Shown here piece after piece: positions 1 through 8,875 of a DNA stretch of 64,000 nucleotides. Position numbers and translations under genes: made by a program. Under the pieces are notes generated by a model that was not told the DNA's origin, did not search any database, and saw only the letters and a program-made list of their open reading frames with translations. This stretch comes from Kitasatospora sp. NBC_00458 (GTDB lineage: Bacteria; Actinomycetota; Actinomycetes; Streptomycetales; Streptomycetaceae): NCBI RefSeq assembly GCF_036013975.1, contig NZ_CP107904.1, positions 744,001 to 808,000 on the forward strand, in the 5' to 3' direction. How positions within the stretch are numbered: position 1 is the stretch's first letter; each line of letters begins with the position of its first letter.

Positions 1-406
1 CGCCGAACAGCAGGATCCTGAGCCGTTCCAGGCCGGCGGCCTCCATCTGCCGCTGCGTGAAGTCGAGGATCGAGGTGATGGTCCGCGAGGTGAGGCGGGT
101 GCGGGCGATCCGCGGCGGGCGGCTGCCGCCGTCCGGGTCCTGGCTGGTGTTCTGGAAGCAGTAGCCGCAGCCGAGGTTGCAGTGGGTGCTGGTCAGCACG
201 GTCAGCGCGTAGCTGCGCGGCGGCGGGGCGGTCAGCAGCCCGTGCTCGCGGAGCCGGCGTTCGGTGCCCGGCCGGAGCAGGCCGTCGGCGGTCAGCTGGC
301 CGGGGCGCAGGCGGGCCAGCCCGCCGCCCGGGCCGAGGAACCACCAGTTCCGCTCGCCGCGGAGGATGCGGACGCCGCCGTCGAGGGCGGCGGGTGCCCC
401 GGTCAC
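1..406 (-). CDS. Radical SAM (SPASM-type) peptide-modifying enzyme, 5' part
   Basis: The gene starts at a GTG at 406 and runs off the left edge, so only about 135 N-terminal residues are visible. An N-terminal part with a WWFLGPGG stretch (about residues 21-28) precedes the radical SAM cluster motif CNLGCGYC (residues 76-83), whose three cysteines would bind a 4Fe-4S cluster and SAM. N-terminal extensions of this kind are common in RiPP maturases that recognise a leader peptide. The start overlaps the stop of the upstream DUF6895-like gene by four bases (GTGA), so the two are translationally coupled. Together with the upstream precursor-like peptide, the likely role is radical modification of that peptide. 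The type of crosslink cannot be told, because the C-terminal half, where SPASM cysteines would lie, is outside the window. Confidence 0.85.
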   Translation of the reverse strand, partial: MTGAPAALDGGVRILRGERNWWFLGPGGGLARLRPGQLTADGLLRPGTERRLREHGLLTAPPPRSYALTVLTSTHCNLGCGYCFQNTSQDPDGGSRPPRIARTRLTSRTITSILDFTQRQMEAAGLERLRILLFG

Positions 407-1479
407 CGTGCGCCCCGGATCACCGAGGCGCGGTCGCGGCCGGTGGCGGCGCCGTTCCCGGCAGTGGCACCGGCAGCGACAGAGGCAGCGGCAGCGACAG
501 CGGCAGCGACAGAGGCGACTCCGGCAGCGGTCTCGGCCGGGGCGCCGTTCCCCGCGCCGCGCCGCCCGTGCGCGACGGTCAGCGCGGTGAGCGCCGTCAC
601 CAGGGTGGACTGGTAGGCCTTCCGGAAGAACTCCACCGTGGTCTCGGCCGTGTCCGCCCGGTCGCCGGAGGACCGCCCGGGGATCGCGCCGCCCGGCGAC
701 TGGACCCCGGCGAGCAACCGCAGCCCGGCCGCACCCGAGGGGGTGGCGAGCGGGTCGAGGCCGAGGCAGTGCTGCGCCAGGACCAGTTTCGCGGTGAGGT
801 CCCAGTCCCCGTTGCGCACGCAGTCCTCGGTGAGGCGGCGGACCCGGTCGCGGGCGTGCTCCAGGGCGTCGCCGCTCAGACCGGGGTCGCGGAAGCCGAA
901 GTCGCTCAGGTGGAAGACGGTGTGGGTCACGTCGCACACGTCCAGCTCGGTGACCGGCCGCCCGTCGCGGTGCCGGGCCAGCCGGCTCGCCCGGTACAGG
1001 TCCGGGTAGGAGTGCAGGCGGTGCTCGACGCCCGCGAGTTCGGCGTAGTACCTGGTCTCCAGGTGGAGGAACGCCGACTTGCGGCTCGGCGTCAGGTGGC
1101 CGCCGGCCACCACCTCGGCGAGCACGGCACGGTGCGGGCCGTCGCTGAGCCCGGGGGGCGCCAGCGCCCCGTACATCAGCCGGAACTGCCACGCGTAGCG
1201 CGGCTCGGCGATGAGCAGGGCCGGGTGGTCCGGGCTGCGCCAGACCTGCTCGACCGTCGCCGTCACCTCGGCCAGGCCCGGGTCCGCCGGCGCGGCCCGT
1301 TCCCAGGAGCGGCGCAGCGCGGCGAGCTGCAGCAGGGCCTTGACCCTCGGGGTCACCGGCAGCTCGGCGCGGCCCGACGGGGAGTCAAGATAACCCGAGT
1401 GCAGGCGAATCCACTGGAGTGCGCCCGCCGCCAGGCTCTCCACGACCGCTGTGTCCGGGCCTGCTGATCGAGTACCCAT
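403..1479 (-). CDS. DUF6895-like protein of the RiPP cluster
   Basis: This 358-residue protein has no recognisable catalytic motif. Its helical N-terminal segment (GALQWIRLHSGYLD) and overall layout resemble what I recall of the DUF6895 family, which occurs in actinobacterial peptide clusters. That assignment is from memory. The C-terminal 50 residues are a low-complexity Ala/Gly/Val run encoded by GGCAGCGACA-like repeats. The ATG at 1479 sits directly behind AGGAGAACC, a strong ribosome site that is part of a 9-bp triplicate. The gene overlaps the 3' end of the glycosyltransferase by 95 bp and ends inside the start codon of the radical SAM gene. It is therefore the middle gene of a tightly coupled operon. 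A role as a partner or chaperone of the maturase is inference. Confidence 0.7.
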   Translation of the reverse strand: MGTRSAGPDTAVVESLAAGALQWIRLHSGYLDSPSGRAELPVTPRVKALLQLAALRRSWERAAPADPGLAEVTATVEQVWRSPDHPALLIAEPRYAWQFRLMYGALAPPGLSDGPHRAVLAEVVAGGHLTPSRKSAFLHLETRYYAELAGVEHRLHSYPDLYRASRLARHRDGRPVTELDVCDVTHTVFHLSDFGFRDPGLSGDALEHARDRVRRLTEDCVRNGDWDLTAKLVLAQHCLGLDPLATPSGAAGLRLLAGVQSPGGAIPGRSSGDRADTAETTVEFFRKAYQSTLVTALTALTVAHGRRGAGNGAPAETAAGVASVAAAVAAAASVAAGATAGNGAATGRDRASVIRGAR

Positions 1480-2728
1480 GGTTCTCCTGGTTCTCCTGGT
1501 TCTCCCCGAGGGGTGCGGACTGCCGGGCGGCCCGCTCGATGAGGTCGGCCGCGCGGACCGGGCTGTCCGCCGCCGCGAGCCGGGCGCCGAGGGTGCGGGC
1601 GCGTTCCCGCAGCCGGTCGTCCCGCCAGGCCGCCCCGATCTGCCCGGACGGGTCCGGCTGCTCCGTGCGCGGGACGTGCACGGCGACGCCGGCCCGCAGG
1701 CAGGCGCCGGAGAGCACCGGCTGTTCGGAGCCGTTGGGCGTGACGCCGAGCGGCCGGCCGCGCAGCAGGGCGCCGAGCACCGGGGCGGACGTCCCGCTGG
1801 TCAGCACCAGTCCGGCGAGGTCGACCAGCGGGCCCAGCCACGGCTTGCGGACGAGCAGGATGTCGGCACCGGGGGCGGGTCGCGGGTCCGCCGTCCGCCC
1901 CTGCTCGACCACGGCCTGGAACGGGCCGCCGGTGAACGTGGCGTTGAGGCGGGGCCACGGGGTGCCGCCGCCGAAGAACCGGCCGAGGTGCACGTAGACG
2001 ACGGGCTTGCCGGACCGTTCCAGGTGGTCGGTGACGGCGGCGAGTTCGGCCGGGTCGGCGGCGGGCTCCCAGGTGAGCGGACCGACCTGGTGGACGCGCT
2101 CGGGCAGCACGGCGCCGGGGTACTCCAGCGCGGGGTCGCCGCGGAGCAGCAGGGCCTCGCCGAGCAGCGGGTCGTCCGGCCACCGCGGCGGCTCGCCCGA
2201 CGGGCCGCGGGCGGGTCCGCGGGCAGGGCTGCGGGCAGGGCTGCGGGAGGGCCGCCGCGCCAGGCCGACCTGCTCGCGGACGGCGGCGTACAGCTCCAGG
2301 CACTCGTGGGTCCGGTTCTCCCTGGTGCGGCCCCACTGGGGTTCGTCCCCGCCGCCGGACCGGTAGTCCCAGAGGTGGACCGAGAGCCCGATCACCACCA
2401 CGGGGATGTCCAGCACCTCGGCGGCCAGCAGCGTGCCGTTGCACAGCACCGAGGTGACCAGCAGGTCGGCCCGCGCCTCCCGGGCCGCGCGCACGGTCGC
2501 CCGGTACTGCTCCGCTCCGGTGGGGGCCCACGAGGCGGCGGAGAAGGCCCGCGCACCGCCGAAGTCGTCCGCCGGCGCGAACGGCAGGCCTGCCTCGGCC
2601 ACGACGGCACCGGCACCGGACCGGCCGAGCACGCCGACCCGGTGGCCCCGGCGCCGCAGCTCGCGCCCGGCGGCGAGCGCCGGGTAGAGGTAGCCGCCGT
2701 CGCTGAGGGGGCAGAGCAGGATGTTCAC
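1385..2728 (-). CDS. GT-B fold (GT1-like) glycosyltransferase
   Basis: A 447-residue protein starting MNILLCPLSDGGYLYPALAA, the N-terminal Rossmann pattern of macrolide/UDP-glucuronosyl-type glycosyltransferases. The donor-side motif is visible as TSGTSAPVLGALLRGRPLG followed by NGSEQ. The usual His of the HxG element appears replaced by Ser, so donor preference may be unusual. An Arg/Pro/Ser repeat (about residues 160-180) forms an insertion. The GTG start at 2728 follows GGAGGCCCC. The gene lies between the precursor-like peptide and the DUF6895-like gene on the same strand, so the likely acceptor is the peptide (Ser, Cys or Asn of the core) or a modified form of it. That is inference from context. 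The last residues, with Asn-Gln-Glu repeats, are encoded by a repeated ribosome-binding sequence. Confidence 0.8.
   Translation of the reverse strand: MNILLCPLSDGGYLYPALAAGRELRRRGHRVGVLGRSGAGAVVAEAGLPFAPADDFGGARAFSAASWAPTGAEQYRATVRAAREARADLLVTSVLCNGTLLAAEVLDIPVVVIGLSVHLWDYRSGGGDEPQWGRTRENRTHECLELYAAVREQVGLARRPSRSPARSPARGPARGPSGEPPRWPDDPLLGEALLLRGDPALEYPGAVLPERVHQVGPLTWEPAADPAELAAVTDHLERSGKPVVYVHLGRFFGGGTPWPRLNATFTGGPFQAVVEQGRTADPRPAPGADILLVRKPWLGPLVDLAGLVLTSGTSAPVLGALLRGRPLGVTPNGSEQPVLSGACLRAGVAVHVPRTEQPDPSGQIGAAWRDDRLRERARTLGARLAAADSPVRAADLIERAARQSAPLGENQENQENHGYSISRPGHSGRGEPGGGRTPVDSPALGLS
1480..1506 (-). repeat. Triplicated 9-bp Shine-Dalgarno-containing repeat
   Basis: Three consecutive 9-bp units (minus strand AGGAGAACC, AGGAGAACC, GGGAGAACC) lie immediately before the ATG at 1479. 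Each unit contains an AGGAG- or GGGAG-type ribosome binding site; only the unit next to the ATG is correctly spaced. The same bases encode an Asn-Gln-Glu repeat at the C terminus of the overlapping glycosyltransferase. Confidence 0.85.
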
Positions 2729-2756
2729 GGGGCCTCCGGGCCGGGGCGGTCGGGCA

Positions 2757-2773
2757 CCGGGCGGGCCGCCCGG
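2757..2773 (-). other. Short GC hairpin between precursor and glycosyltransferase
   Basis: A 6-bp stem (CCGGGC/GCCCGG) with a 5-base loop sits in the 108-bp gap between the precursor-like gene and the glycosyltransferase. There is no U-run. It could act as a partial terminator or RNA stabiliser giving more precursor than enzyme, as in many RiPP operons. This is weak evidence. Confidence 0.3.
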
Positions 2774-2836
2774 GCCCTGGCGGCTCGCGCCGGGGACGAG
2801 GTGGCCCGCCCGGTTCTCATGGCTCGGTCCGTCGAG

Positions 2837-2968
2837 TCAGAGGGCCGCGCTGTTGTTGATGATGCAGATGCTGTCGTCGGCCACGGACTCCTCGCCCGCA
2901 GCGTGCGCGACGACGTCGACGTCCTCGTCCTCGACCTCGGTCGGCTCCGGGTTGATGTCCTCGGGCAT
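2837..2968 (-). CDS. Candidate RiPP precursor peptide (43 aa)
   Basis: A 43-residue ORF with the composition of a RiPP precursor. Residues 1-32 form a very acidic leader (starts MPEDINPEPTEVEDEDVDVV, then AHAAGEESVADD) with no Lys or Arg. It is followed by a short neutral C-terminal segment, SICIINNSAAL, with one Cys, two Ser, two Asn and no aromatic residue. The ATG at 2968 has a strong ribosome site (AGAGGAGG, 7 nt away); an in-frame ATG at 2986 is less likely. A predicted SARP-type promoter lies about 50 bp upstream, and the glycosyltransferase, DUF6895-like and radical SAM genes follow on the same strand. The single Cys makes a thioether crosslink or S-glycosylation possible. Leader cleavage before Ser33 is a guess. 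No match to a named RiPP family comes to mind. Confidence 0.75.
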   Translation of the reverse strand: MPEDINPEPTEVEDEDVDVVAHAAGEESVADDSICIINNSAAL

Positions 2969-3015
2969 GCTGTCCTCCTCTGCCATGGCCGCGTCCGCTA
3001 CGCGGGCCCCACAGC

Positions 3016-3072
3016 ACGTTAGGGATGCTCGGTATGACGACGATTAGGCAGCGGTTCGAATTCGGTATGACG
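3016..3072 (-). promoter_or_regulatory. SARP-type operator and promoter of the precursor operon
   Basis: On the minus strand, CGTCATACCGA occurs twice exactly 33 bp apart (3062-3072 and 3029-3039). The two 11-mers between them keep the phase (ATTCGAACCGC and TGCCTAATCGT), giving four 11-bp-phased repeats of roughly TCATACCG. The last core repeat ends 8 bp before TAACGT (3016-3021), a good -10 box. Direct repeats spaced 11 bp and ending 8 bp upstream of the -10 are the known SARP binding geometry. This places the precursor operon under the SARP encoded just upstream. Confidence 0.75.
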
Positions 3073-3077
3073 GCCAC

Positions 3078-3312
3078 TCAGAGGTGCGGCCCCGGTCCGG
3101 GCCGGTGGCCACCGCGCCGCCCGAACGGCCGGTCGGAGGCGCGGTACCGGTCCCGGGCCGGTGGTCCGGACGGCGGCCCGGCGCATACGGGTCACGGCCG
3201 GTGCCCCGGGCAGCGGCCCGGACGGTGCCCCGGGCGGCGGCCGCGACGGTGCCCCGGGCGACGGCCGCGACGGTGCCCCGGGCGACGGCCGCTCAGAGGT
3301 GCGGCACCGGTC
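3078..3312. repeat. 24-bp tandem repeats bounded by a duplicated SARP 3' end
   Basis: A 24-bp unit (GACGGTGCCCCGGGCGACGG plus CCGC) occurs three times at 3221-3292, with a diverged fourth copy at about 3198-3220. The sequence CTCAGAGGTGCGGC, which is the end of the SARP gene, appears at 3293-3306 and again at 3078-3091. The non-coding spacer between the SARP gene and the precursor promoter therefore looks grown by tandem duplication. Confidence 0.75.
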
Positions 3313-5107
3313 TTCGGCCGGCCGTGCGGACGGCCTTCTCCCGCGCGTAGGCGTACGGCAGCGCCGGCATCTCGTAGCGCACCGTGTGGGCGAACCCCTC
3401 CACGTTCGGGACGGTCAGGAGGCTGGCCTCCAGCAGGTGCTCCAGCACCCGCACCGCCGCGTCCGGCCCGCAGTCCAGCACGGCGGCGGCCTGCTCCAGG
3501 GTGAACACCGGCTCCGCCAGCAGCCCGAGCCGCAGCACCGCCCCGTGCGCCGCCTCGGGCAGGTCCCCGATCGACTCGGCCAGCCGGGCGCGGACCGCCG
3601 GATCACCCCCGCACAGCTCGTCCAGCAGCCCCCGGGTGCCGGACATCCGCGCGCTGAACTCGCTGAGCGGCACGTGCCGCAGGAACGCCAGCCGGTCGGC
3701 GACCAGCCGGACCCCGAGCGGCAGCAGCCCCGCCGCCCGCACGATCCGGCCCGCGGACTCGCGGTCCGCGTCGACCCGGTCCGCCCCGATGACCCGGCCC
3801 AGGAACTCCACGGCCTCCTCCGCCGCGAACGAGGACAGCCAGAACCGGTGGGCACTCTCCAGGCCGACCATCCGCGGCCGGGCCGTCACCACGACCGCGC
3901 TCTCCCCGGCCTCCGGCAGCAGCGGGCGGACCTCGCACTCCCGCCGGGCGTCGTCGACCACGACCAGGGCCCTCCGCCCGGTCAGCCAGAGCTGCCACGC
4001 CCACCGCAGGTCCGGCGGGTCCGGTCGCCCCGCGAGCTCCGGCCGGCCCGGCGCGGCCGCGGCCAGCAGCTGGCGCAGCACGTCCTCCAGCGGGCGCGGC
4101 CGACCGTCCTCGCCGCGCAGCCGCACGAACAGGCGGCCGTCCGGGAAGCGCTCCCCGAGCCGGTGCGCGACGTGGACGGCGAGCGCGGTCTTGCCGGAGC
4201 CGAGCGGACCGGTCACCACGGCCAGCCGGTTGCCGCCCCGGGCCAGCGTCTCCGACAGCTGGCGGGTGGCCGCCGCCCGCCCGGTGAAGGGCGACGGGTC
4301 GCAGGGCAGCAGGTTCGGCGACGGCGCCCGGTCCGGCCGGGGTCCCGCGGGTGCCGGAGGCCGGGGCGGCGCGGCGGCGGGGGCCGGCGGACGCAGCGCG
4401 GCGGGCGCCGGCTCGCACAGCAGCGAACGGTAGAACCGGACCAGTGCCGGACCGGGCGGCAGCCCGAGTTCGTGCGCCAGCGACTGGCGCAGCTCGTCGT
4501 AGACCGCCAGCGCCTCGGAGCGCCGCCCCGCCTGGCACAGCGCGGTCATCTGCAGCATCCGCAGCCGTTCCCGGAGCGGGTGCAGCTGGACGGTCTCGGT
4601 CAGCCGCTCGATCACGGCCGGGCCGCCGCCCGCCGCGATCTCCGCCTCCGCCCAGTCCTCGAAGACCCCGAGGAAGCGGCGGTCCAGCCGCTGGGCGACG
4701 GCGCCGATCAGCGGCACGTCCCGGAACCCGTCGAGGGCCGAGCCGCGCCACAGGTCCAGTGCCTCGGTCAGCGCGCCGGCCCGGGCCCGCTGCTCGAAGC
4801 AGAGCGCGTCCAGCTCACCGGCCTCCGTGTGGAGCACGTACCCGCCGGCCTGGTGGCTGATCCGCGTCCCGGACTCCGCGCCGACCAGGCGGCGCAGCCC
4901 GGACACGTACACCTGGAGGTTCTTGCGGGCCGTCCGCGGCGGGGCGTCGTCCCACAGCGCCTCGACCAGGGAGTCGGACGAGACCCGCGCATTCGCGTGA
5001 CACAGCAGGGTGGCCAGGAGAATCTGCTGCTTTCGCGATCCCGGGTCCACGGAACTGCCGTTCGCCTGCACCCGCAGCGGACCGAGGATCCCGAAACTCA
5101 CCGTCAT
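3293..5107 (-). CDS. AfsR/SARP-family regulator with NB-ARC ATPase domain
   Basis: A 604-residue activator in three parts. An OmpR-like winged-helix DNA-binding domain (about 1-92) comes first, then a bacterial transcriptional activator domain of TPR-like helices (about 97-230). After a Pro/Ala linker comes an NB-ARC-type ATPase with Walker A GPLGSGKTALA (300-310) and a Walker B-like ALVVVDDAR. It is shorter than AfsR because the C-terminal TPR array is missing, which is a common medium-size SARP form. It is preceded at 1 bp spacing by the 63-residue small gene and is probably co-transcribed with it. SARPs activate antibiotic clusters by binding 11-bp-phased direct repeats, and such an array lies upstream of the precursor-like gene. 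It is almost certainly the pathway-specific activator of this cluster. Confidence 0.9.
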   Translation of the reverse strand: MTVSFGILGPLRVQANGSSVDPGSRKQQILLATLLCHANARVSSDSLVEALWDDAPPRTARKNLQVYVSGLRRLVGAESGTRISHQAGGYVLHTEAGELDALCFEQRARAGALTEALDLWRGSALDGFRDVPLIGAVAQRLDRRFLGVFEDWAEAEIAAGGGPAVIERLTETVQLHPLRERLRMLQMTALCQAGRRSEALAVYDELRQSLAHELGLPPGPALVRFYRSLLCEPAPAALRPPAPAAAPPRPPAPAGPRPDRAPSPNLLPCDPSPFTGRAAATRQLSETLARGGNRLAVVTGPLGSGKTALAVHVAHRLGERFPDGRLFVRLRGEDGRPRPLEDVLRQLLAAAAPGRPELAGRPDPPDLRWAWQLWLTGRRALVVVDDARRECEVRPLLPEAGESAVVVTARPRMVGLESAHRFWLSSFAAEEAVEFLGRVIGADRVDADRESAGRIVRAAGLLPLGVRLVADRLAFLRHVPLSEFSARMSGTRGLLDELCGGDPAVRARLAESIGDLPEAAHGAVLRLGLLAEPVFTLEQAAAVLDCGPDAAVRVLEHLLEASLLTVPNVEGFAHTVRYEMPALPYAYAREKAVRTAGRRPVPHL

Positions 5108-5108
5108 C

Positions 5109-5300
5109 TCACGCCAACTTGATGACGAGGGAATGCCCTTCCACCTCGGCGTCCGACACCGCGTCCAAGCGCTGTTTGACGGAGTTGAGGACGGTCACCT
5201 CGTCCTCGGTGAGCCGGGAGAGCACGTCCTGCTGCTCCTCCGTCAGCAGGTCGACCGGGTTACCCGCTTGCCGCAGGGCGGCGAGGGCGTCGAAGGTCAT
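5109..5300 (-). CDS. Small 'aroma-sacti cluster'-domain-like protein (63 aa)
   Basis: A 63-residue protein starting MTFDALAALRQAGNPVDLL and containing EEQQDVLSRLTEDEVTVLNS. This pattern (DALAALR-G-x-VDLL, then L-x-x-E-x-x-VLNS) matches my recollection of the NCBI 'aroma-sacti cluster domain', small proteins found near radical SAM/SPASM enzymes in Streptomyces. The ATG at 5300 is preceded by AGGAGGGGACC, a very strong ribosome site. The gene ends 1 bp before the SARP start and overlaps the end of the LuxR-type gene by 41 bp. It has no Cys or aromatic residues apart from one Phe, so it is more likely a helper or a leader-like protein than the product. The family name is from memory. Confidence 0.7.
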   Translation of the reverse strand: MTFDALAALRQAGNPVDLLTEEQQDVLSRLTEDEVTVLNSVKQRLDAVSDAEVEGHSLVIKLA

Positions 5301-5775
5301 GGTCCCCTCCTGTCTCGTGTGCCAGATCATCATCGTCCCCGGCCCGGACCCCGTCCATGAGACCTTCGGGCCACAAAGCACCGTCGACCGGGGAGGAAGC
5401 CACCATCAGCGCGAAGAGTCCGGCCTGCAGTCTTGACCGAAGTCCCAGCTTCGCCAGAATGGCCGTGACGAACCGCTTCACCGTGCGCTCACTGATGTTC
5501 ATTTCCCGCGCTATCGACCGGTTGTCGTACCCGAGGCCCAGGTACTGGAGGACGACGCGCTCCCGAGGGGTGAGCGACCGGTTCCGCGGCACGGCGTCCG
5601 CCAGCGGTTGCGGCAGCGCGGGCGGCCGGTGCGCCCCGCACGCCGGGCAGACCGCGGCGGTCGGACCGCCCGCCCCGTTCAACGCCGCCGTACCCCGGTA
5701 CACGGGCGCGGCGGTCGTTCTCCACCGAACGTCAACAGGATCCCCCCTCTGGCCACACGACTGCGGTGCCCACAT
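5260..5775 (-). CDS. LuxR-type (NarL/GerE) HTH regulator
   Basis: The clear part is a C-terminal LuxR helix-turn-helix: SLTPRERVVLQYLGLGYDNR followed by SIAREMNISERTVKRFVTAI. The N-terminal region carries a CPACG zinc-knuckle-like motif but no receiver or ligand domain, so this is a short orphan LuxR protein. The start is uncertain: ATG at 5775 (171 residues) has no good ribosome site, a longer form could begin at 5802, and a shorter one at GTG 5703. The 3' end overlaps the start of the 63-residue gene, so it probably heads the regulatory operon LuxR - small protein - SARP. One arm of a 14-bp inverted repeat lies near the chosen start, which may mean the true start is downstream. Confidence 0.75.
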   Translation of the reverse strand: MWAPQSCGQRGDPVDVRWRTTAAPVYRGTAALNGAGGPTAAVCPACGAHRPPALPQPLADAVPRNRSLTPRERVVLQYLGLGYDNRSIAREMNISERTVKRFVTAILAKLGLRSRLQAGLFALMVASSPVDGALWPEGLMDGVRAGDDDDLAHETGGDHDLRRPRRPAASG

Positions 5776-5866
5776 GCTGACGCGAGGACCGGGCACCGGC
5801 AAGAGGGCGGACCGACCCTCGTCATGCCAACGTCAGGACGGGGCAAGGGATTTGTGGCCAGAGGGG
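5744..5866. promoter_or_regulatory. 14-bp inverted repeat upstream of the LuxR gene
   Basis: CCCCTCTGGCCACA (5744-5757) is perfectly complementary to TGTGGCCAGAGGGG (5853-5866), with 95 bp between the arms. The position at the head of the regulatory operon suggests two oppositely oriented operator sites, for example for LuxR autoregulation. No factor can be named. Confidence 0.45.
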
Positions 5867-6033
5867 CGGGTGTGACAGGACCCTGCCGTCCGCCCGCGCT
5901 CCGGCGCTCCGCGGCGGCCCGGGGGGCGGGGCGGCGACGGGGGCGGCGACGGGGATGGCTCCGGGGATAGCTCCGGGGACGCGGCAGGGGGGCGGTGCCA
6001 CCCGCACCGCCCCCCTGCCGGACCGAGCGGTGG

Positions 6034-8427
<2,394 letters not shown>

Positions 8428-8875
8428 CGTGTCTCCATCTGCTGGGCGGGACCGCCTGTGCGGTCTCCGCCGGCGTCGCCTGACTCGATCTCGTTCTCGA
8501 TCCAACCATTTCCGAATGCCGCCCGGACTCCTCCGGATCTCCGCCGGCCGTTGCGGACACCCGCGGTCGTGCGCTGACCTGCGCTGACGGGCGTGGATCC
8601 GTGCGGGCCCCGGCCGACCTTCGTGAGCGGGCGGGCAGCGTGTGAGCATACGGGCAGGCTCTGACAATCCCGCCGGTCCTCGGTCCGGACCGCAGACCGC
8701 GCGCGGCCGTCGGGGGTGGGGCGGGGGTGGGGCGGGGGTGGGGCGGGGGCGGGCGGCCCCGGAGACGGGTGCGGTGCCGGGTGCGGGTGCCGGGTGCGGG
8801 GTCGAGCCCCGGGTCCGGCACCCCTCGTACCCCGGATCCCGCACGGCCGACGCCTCGCGGACGCCGCTCCCGGGC
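8428..8875. other. Non-coding stretch upstream of the UvrA-like gene
   Basis: This 448-bp gap between the LysR stop and the UvrA-like start holds the UvrA-like promoter region and G-rich repeats at 8711-8753 and about 8765-8800. I see no convincing gene in it. Confidence 0.6.
8711..8753 (+). repeat. G-rich 11-bp tandem repeat (quadruplex-prone)
   Basis: The unit CGGGGGTGGGG is repeated three times and followed by a diverged copy. The plus strand has eight or more runs of four or five G, so it could fold as a G-quadruplex. It lies about 290 bp upstream of the UvrA-like start, where the template strand for minus-strand transcription is the G-rich one. Confidence 0.8.

Noticed and set aside
394..1467. 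Long plus-strand frame opposite the DUF6895-like gene
   Set aside because: It mirrors the minus-strand gene, is Arg/Gly-rich, and lacks a ribosome site and domain; the minus-strand gene has both strong start and operon context.
2727..2819. A 31-residue minus-strand ORF (starts MRTGRATSSP) between precursor and glycosyltransferase
   Set aside because: Arg/Ala/Pro low complexity, no ribosome site; it probably just reflects GC-rich spacer sequence.
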